Of a DNA stretch of 23,237 bases, positions 21,410 through 23,237 are shown in pieces. How positions within the stretch are numbered: the first letter of the stretch is position 1; every line of letters begins with the position of its first letter. Origin of the DNA: JANWHF01 sp036276235. Lineage in GTDB: Bacteria; Planctomycetota; Phycisphaerae; Tepidisphaerales; Tepidisphaeraceae. Under the pieces are notes generated by a model. The model did not search any database, had not been told where the DNA came from, and was given only the letters and a program-made list of their open reading frames with translations. Location: NCBI GenBank assembly GCA_036276235.1, contig DATBDZ010000033.1, positions 1-23,237 on the forward strand, given 5' to 3'. The position numbers were made by a program, and so were the translations under genes.

Positions 21410-21527
21410 AAGGATGGAAGATAGAGGATGGGGCCGTAGTTGGAGCAGAAAACGAGGATGGAAGATAGAGGATGGAGGATAGCACAGGGCTGAATTCGCC
21501 ATCCTCTATCCTCGATCCTCCATCTTC
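21410..21527. repeat. AGGATGGAAGATAGAGG repeats in direct and inverted copies
   Basis: Two direct copies of GGATGGAAGATAGAGGATGG (21411-21431 and 21455-21482, the second extended by AGGATAG) are followed by an inverted copy (about 21499-21527: CCATCCTCTATCCTCGATCC and CTCCATCTTC). It occupies the whole gap between two convergent genes and could act as a two-way terminator. Confidence 0.85.
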
Positions 21528-21530
21528 AAA

Positions 21531-22961
21531 TTATCTTTTGCCCAGCACCAGCGGCGCCTTCACGTACGTTTCCCCGCGGCGGATTTTGACGATCACCAGA
21601 TCGCCCGGCTGATGGGCGGCCAACAGCGGGATGAGCGTTTGGGTGTCGCGGACGTCGCGGTCGTCGATGCCGACGAGGACGTCGCCGGGCTTGAGGCCGG
21701 AGTTGGCGGCGGGGCCGTTGGGGAAGACGACGCCGACCGCCAAACCATCAGTCGCGGCGGTGAAATTCGCGCCGATCCATGCGCCGCCGGCCGGCGGCTG
21801 CTGTACGGGGACAGGGCGGTCGATCATCCATGCCGACCATTGCTTCTGCAGCTCCGCCAGCGACAGGCCGGTGATCTTCTCCAGCGTTTTGCTCCCGCTC
21901 GGGTCGGAAACGTAGTCCTTCTTATACTGATCGTAGAACGGGCGGAGTTGTTGCTTTTGATACAAATACAATAGCAGGCTGCTGCTTTCGCCGTACGCAA
22001 GGTTGGAATGCGAGACGAAATCCTGCGGCGTGTATTTGAGCAGCCGATCCAGCGGCACCAGCGCCTGCCGCCTGGCGGCGGATTGCACGAAGGCCAGCCG
22101 ATAGTTATCGCGCGGCTGAAGGACATCCTTCTCAAACTCCCCCGCCTCGTACATCGACGCCAGCCCTTCGCGCAGCCAGACCGGATGCTCCTGGCCGACA
22201 GCCCGCTGATCAGCGGCGTGCAGCGCGTGCGTGAACTCGTGCACCACCACCTGCCCCAGATGCGGCGCCACCAGCATGCGGCTCTCATCCAGATAAATCC
22301 CCGAGGCGGCGTAGTTGCGCACCAGCCGCCGAAAATCGACCGGCGTCGGCACGACGATCCGAATGAACTCATCAGGCTTGTGCGAAAAGAGCGCATCCCA
22401 CTGACTCGCCGCCTGCTTGAGCAGCGACTCCTTGAGCGCATCGAGCGTCGCCTGATCCGTCGCGGCGGCGAAGATCAGCTTATGCTCTTCATCCGCCTCG
22501 TAAAGATATTTAGGCCCCAGCTTGTTCTTGAGCTCCTCCACCGCCAGATCGGCGGCGTGATGCCGAATCTGCTCCTTCCGCTCGATCAGCTTCTGATAGC
22601 GCGGCAGCGCCCGAACGGTGATCAGATACGGATCGCGCTCCATTTGCGTGAAATCGGTAAAGCCCAAATCAGCCGCCTGCTCCAGGCAATCCATCGCGGC
22701 ATTGGGCTCATCGCGCAGCGACAACACGCAAGCGAGGTTGTAAACCCAGGTCGCCTTGTTCGGGACGATCTCCAACGCCTCGCGCAGCGACTTTTCGGCT
22801 TGCGGATATTTGCCCTGAGCAATGAAGTCGAGCGCCTGACGAGCCAGATCTGAAGCATGCAGCCGCTGACGATCAGAAACTTCGGCGGGAGCGGAAGTGG
22901 GGACAGCGGCGTGGGCGATGCCACAGCAAAAGAGAATCAGCAGCAGTTGGCAGGTTCGCAT
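21531..22961 (-). CDS. Secreted TPR / gluzincin metallopeptidase / PDZ protein
   Basis: A 476-residue protein. The ATG at 22961 starts the signal peptide MRTCQLLLILFCCGIAHA; the longer frame, reaching 23129, runs through a palindromic repeat and is unlikely. Residues about 35-105 form a TPR-like helical region (ALDFIAQGKYPQAEKSLREA, VYNLACVLSLRDEPNAAMDC). The peptidase core has VVHEFTHALHAAD (H241, E242, H245) and WLREGLASMYE, whose E265 is the expected third zinc ligand of the gluzincin group. Residues about 395-470 form a PDZ domain (VVFPNGPAANSGLKPGDVLV). It probably acts in the cell envelope as a PDZ-regulated protease; the substrate is unknown. Similar single-chain proteins are often annotated only as peptidase MA family. 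No strong ribosome binding site is seen. Confidence 0.85.
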   Translation of the reverse strand: MRTCQLLLILFCCGIAHAAVPTSAPAEVSDRQRLHASDLARQALDFIAQGKYPQAEKSLREALEIVPNKATWVYNLACVLSLRDEPNAAMDCLEQAADLGFTDFTQMERDPYLITVRALPRYQKLIERKEQIRHHAADLAVEELKNKLGPKYLYEADEEHKLIFAAATDQATLDALKESLLKQAASQWDALFSHKPDEFIRIVVPTPVDFRRLVRNYAASGIYLDESRMLVAPHLGQVVVHEFTHALHAADQRAVGQEHPVWLREGLASMYEAGEFEKDVLQPRDNYRLAFVQSAARRQALVPLDRLLKYTPQDFVSHSNLAYGESSSLLLYLYQKQQLRPFYDQYKKDYVSDPSGSKTLEKITGLSLAELQKQWSAWMIDRPVPVQQPPAGGAWIGANFTAATDGLAVGVVFPNGPAANSGLKPGDVLVGIDDRDVRDTQTLIPLLAAHQPGDLVIVKIRRGETYVKAPLVLGKR

Positions 22962-23004
22962 GACGGCCAAAAGTATACCTTTGCGCGCGTGCGGATGCCC
23001 GCAC

Positions 23005-23086
23005 GTGGCGCGGGGTTTCAACCCGTGGTCCAGGTACTCCTGGACATTGGCCGGTAGTCCGGCCAACTCAGCAAGGAGCGAAGCGA
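23005..23086. repeat. Family B palindromic repeat, left-half copy
   Basis: Aligns without gaps to 2158-2239, with 75 of 82 bases the same. Hairpins: GTCCAGG/CCTGGAC with loop TACT (23035-23038) and TTGGCCGG/CCGGCCAA with loop TAGT (23055-23058). The first differs from the other copy by a T-to-A and an A-to-T change that together keep the pair. The conserved tail is TCAGCAAGGAGCGAAGCGA; the right half is absent. Confidence 0.9.
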
Positions 23087-23132
23087 AGGGCGGATAAGGT
23101 TCTGCCGGTGCACAGACGGTGACTTTCATGTT

Positions 23133-23237
23133 CCCTCCCCCGGTACTCCGGGGGAGGGTTAGGGAGGGGGTTCGTACAAGTGGCGCATCTTCTACACAAC
23201 CCCCTCCCCAGCCCTCCCCCGGAGTACCGGGGGAGGG
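23133..23237. repeat. Family A palindromic repeat, copy 2
   Basis: Same orientation as the copy in addA, with identical 38-bp ends (23133-23170 and 23200-23237) and an unrelated 29-base centre. Loops are TACT (23144-23147) and AGTA (23223-23226). It reaches the end of the window, so its right border cannot be checked. It begins 46 bases after the family B half-copy. Confidence 0.92.

Noticed and set aside
22008..22853. Plus-strand open frame of 281 codons
   Set aside because: It is opposite the peptidase gene with its HExxH and TPR motifs; its Arg/Leu-rich product is a complement shadow.

Overview
The window looks like a GC-rich chromosomal stretch from a member of the Planctomycetota, possibly Phycisphaerae. 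This rests on two large proteins carrying a planctomycete-type N-terminal RRLLSA motif, a secreted FG-GAP protein, a solitary HicB-like protein, and many short palindromic repeats of several families, some inside genes. The lineage is inferred from protein style; no rRNA or other marker is present.

Layout. 1-2156: the 3' part of an AddA-type helicase-nuclease gene carrying an in-frame palindromic repeat. 2158-3573: a second repeat family, then a secreted FG-GAP/VCBS protein. 3574-3925: repeat-filled convergent intergenic region. 3926-8481 (minus strand): two tandem paralogous proteins with delta-60 repeats, a Calx-beta-like domain and a DNRLRE/CBM96-like domain. 8482-9023: divergent control region with a tandem pair of NrdR-box-like palindromes. 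9024-16936: dCTP deaminase, a small lipoprotein and an adenosylcobalamin-dependent ribonucleotide reductase (NrdJ) interrupted by three inteins. 16954-19229: a two-gene cassette of a PIN-like nuclease candidate and an HEPN-like (R-x4-H) protein. 19230-20730: a frameshifted remnant, a solitary sigma region-4-like protein, a large inverted repeat and an orphan HicB-like protein. 21003-22961: a secreted Dabb-domain protein and, convergent to it, a TPR/zinc-peptidase/PDZ protein. 22962-23237: the two repeat families seen at the left end recur side by side.

How the parts work together. dcd and nrdJ both act in deoxynucleotide supply and lie on the same strand; paired NrdR-like boxes upstream of dcd suggest shared control by the ribonucleotide-reductase repressor. 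All three nrdJ inteins sit in active-site motifs: two end directly before cysteines that match the redox cysteine and the thiyl-radical cysteine, and the third splits the APTG/TIG loop. The enzyme should therefore be inactive until spliced.

The most striking signals are (i) hairpins in otherwise unrelated repeats that share one tetraloop, TACT (AGTA on the other strand), with a compensatory base-pair change between copies; (ii) the triple-intein nrdJ, whose second intein has itself collected short repeats; and (iii) the PIN-like/HEPN-like gene pair, a candidate RNA-targeting defence or toxin module. Functions of the pair and of the repeats are inferred, not shown.
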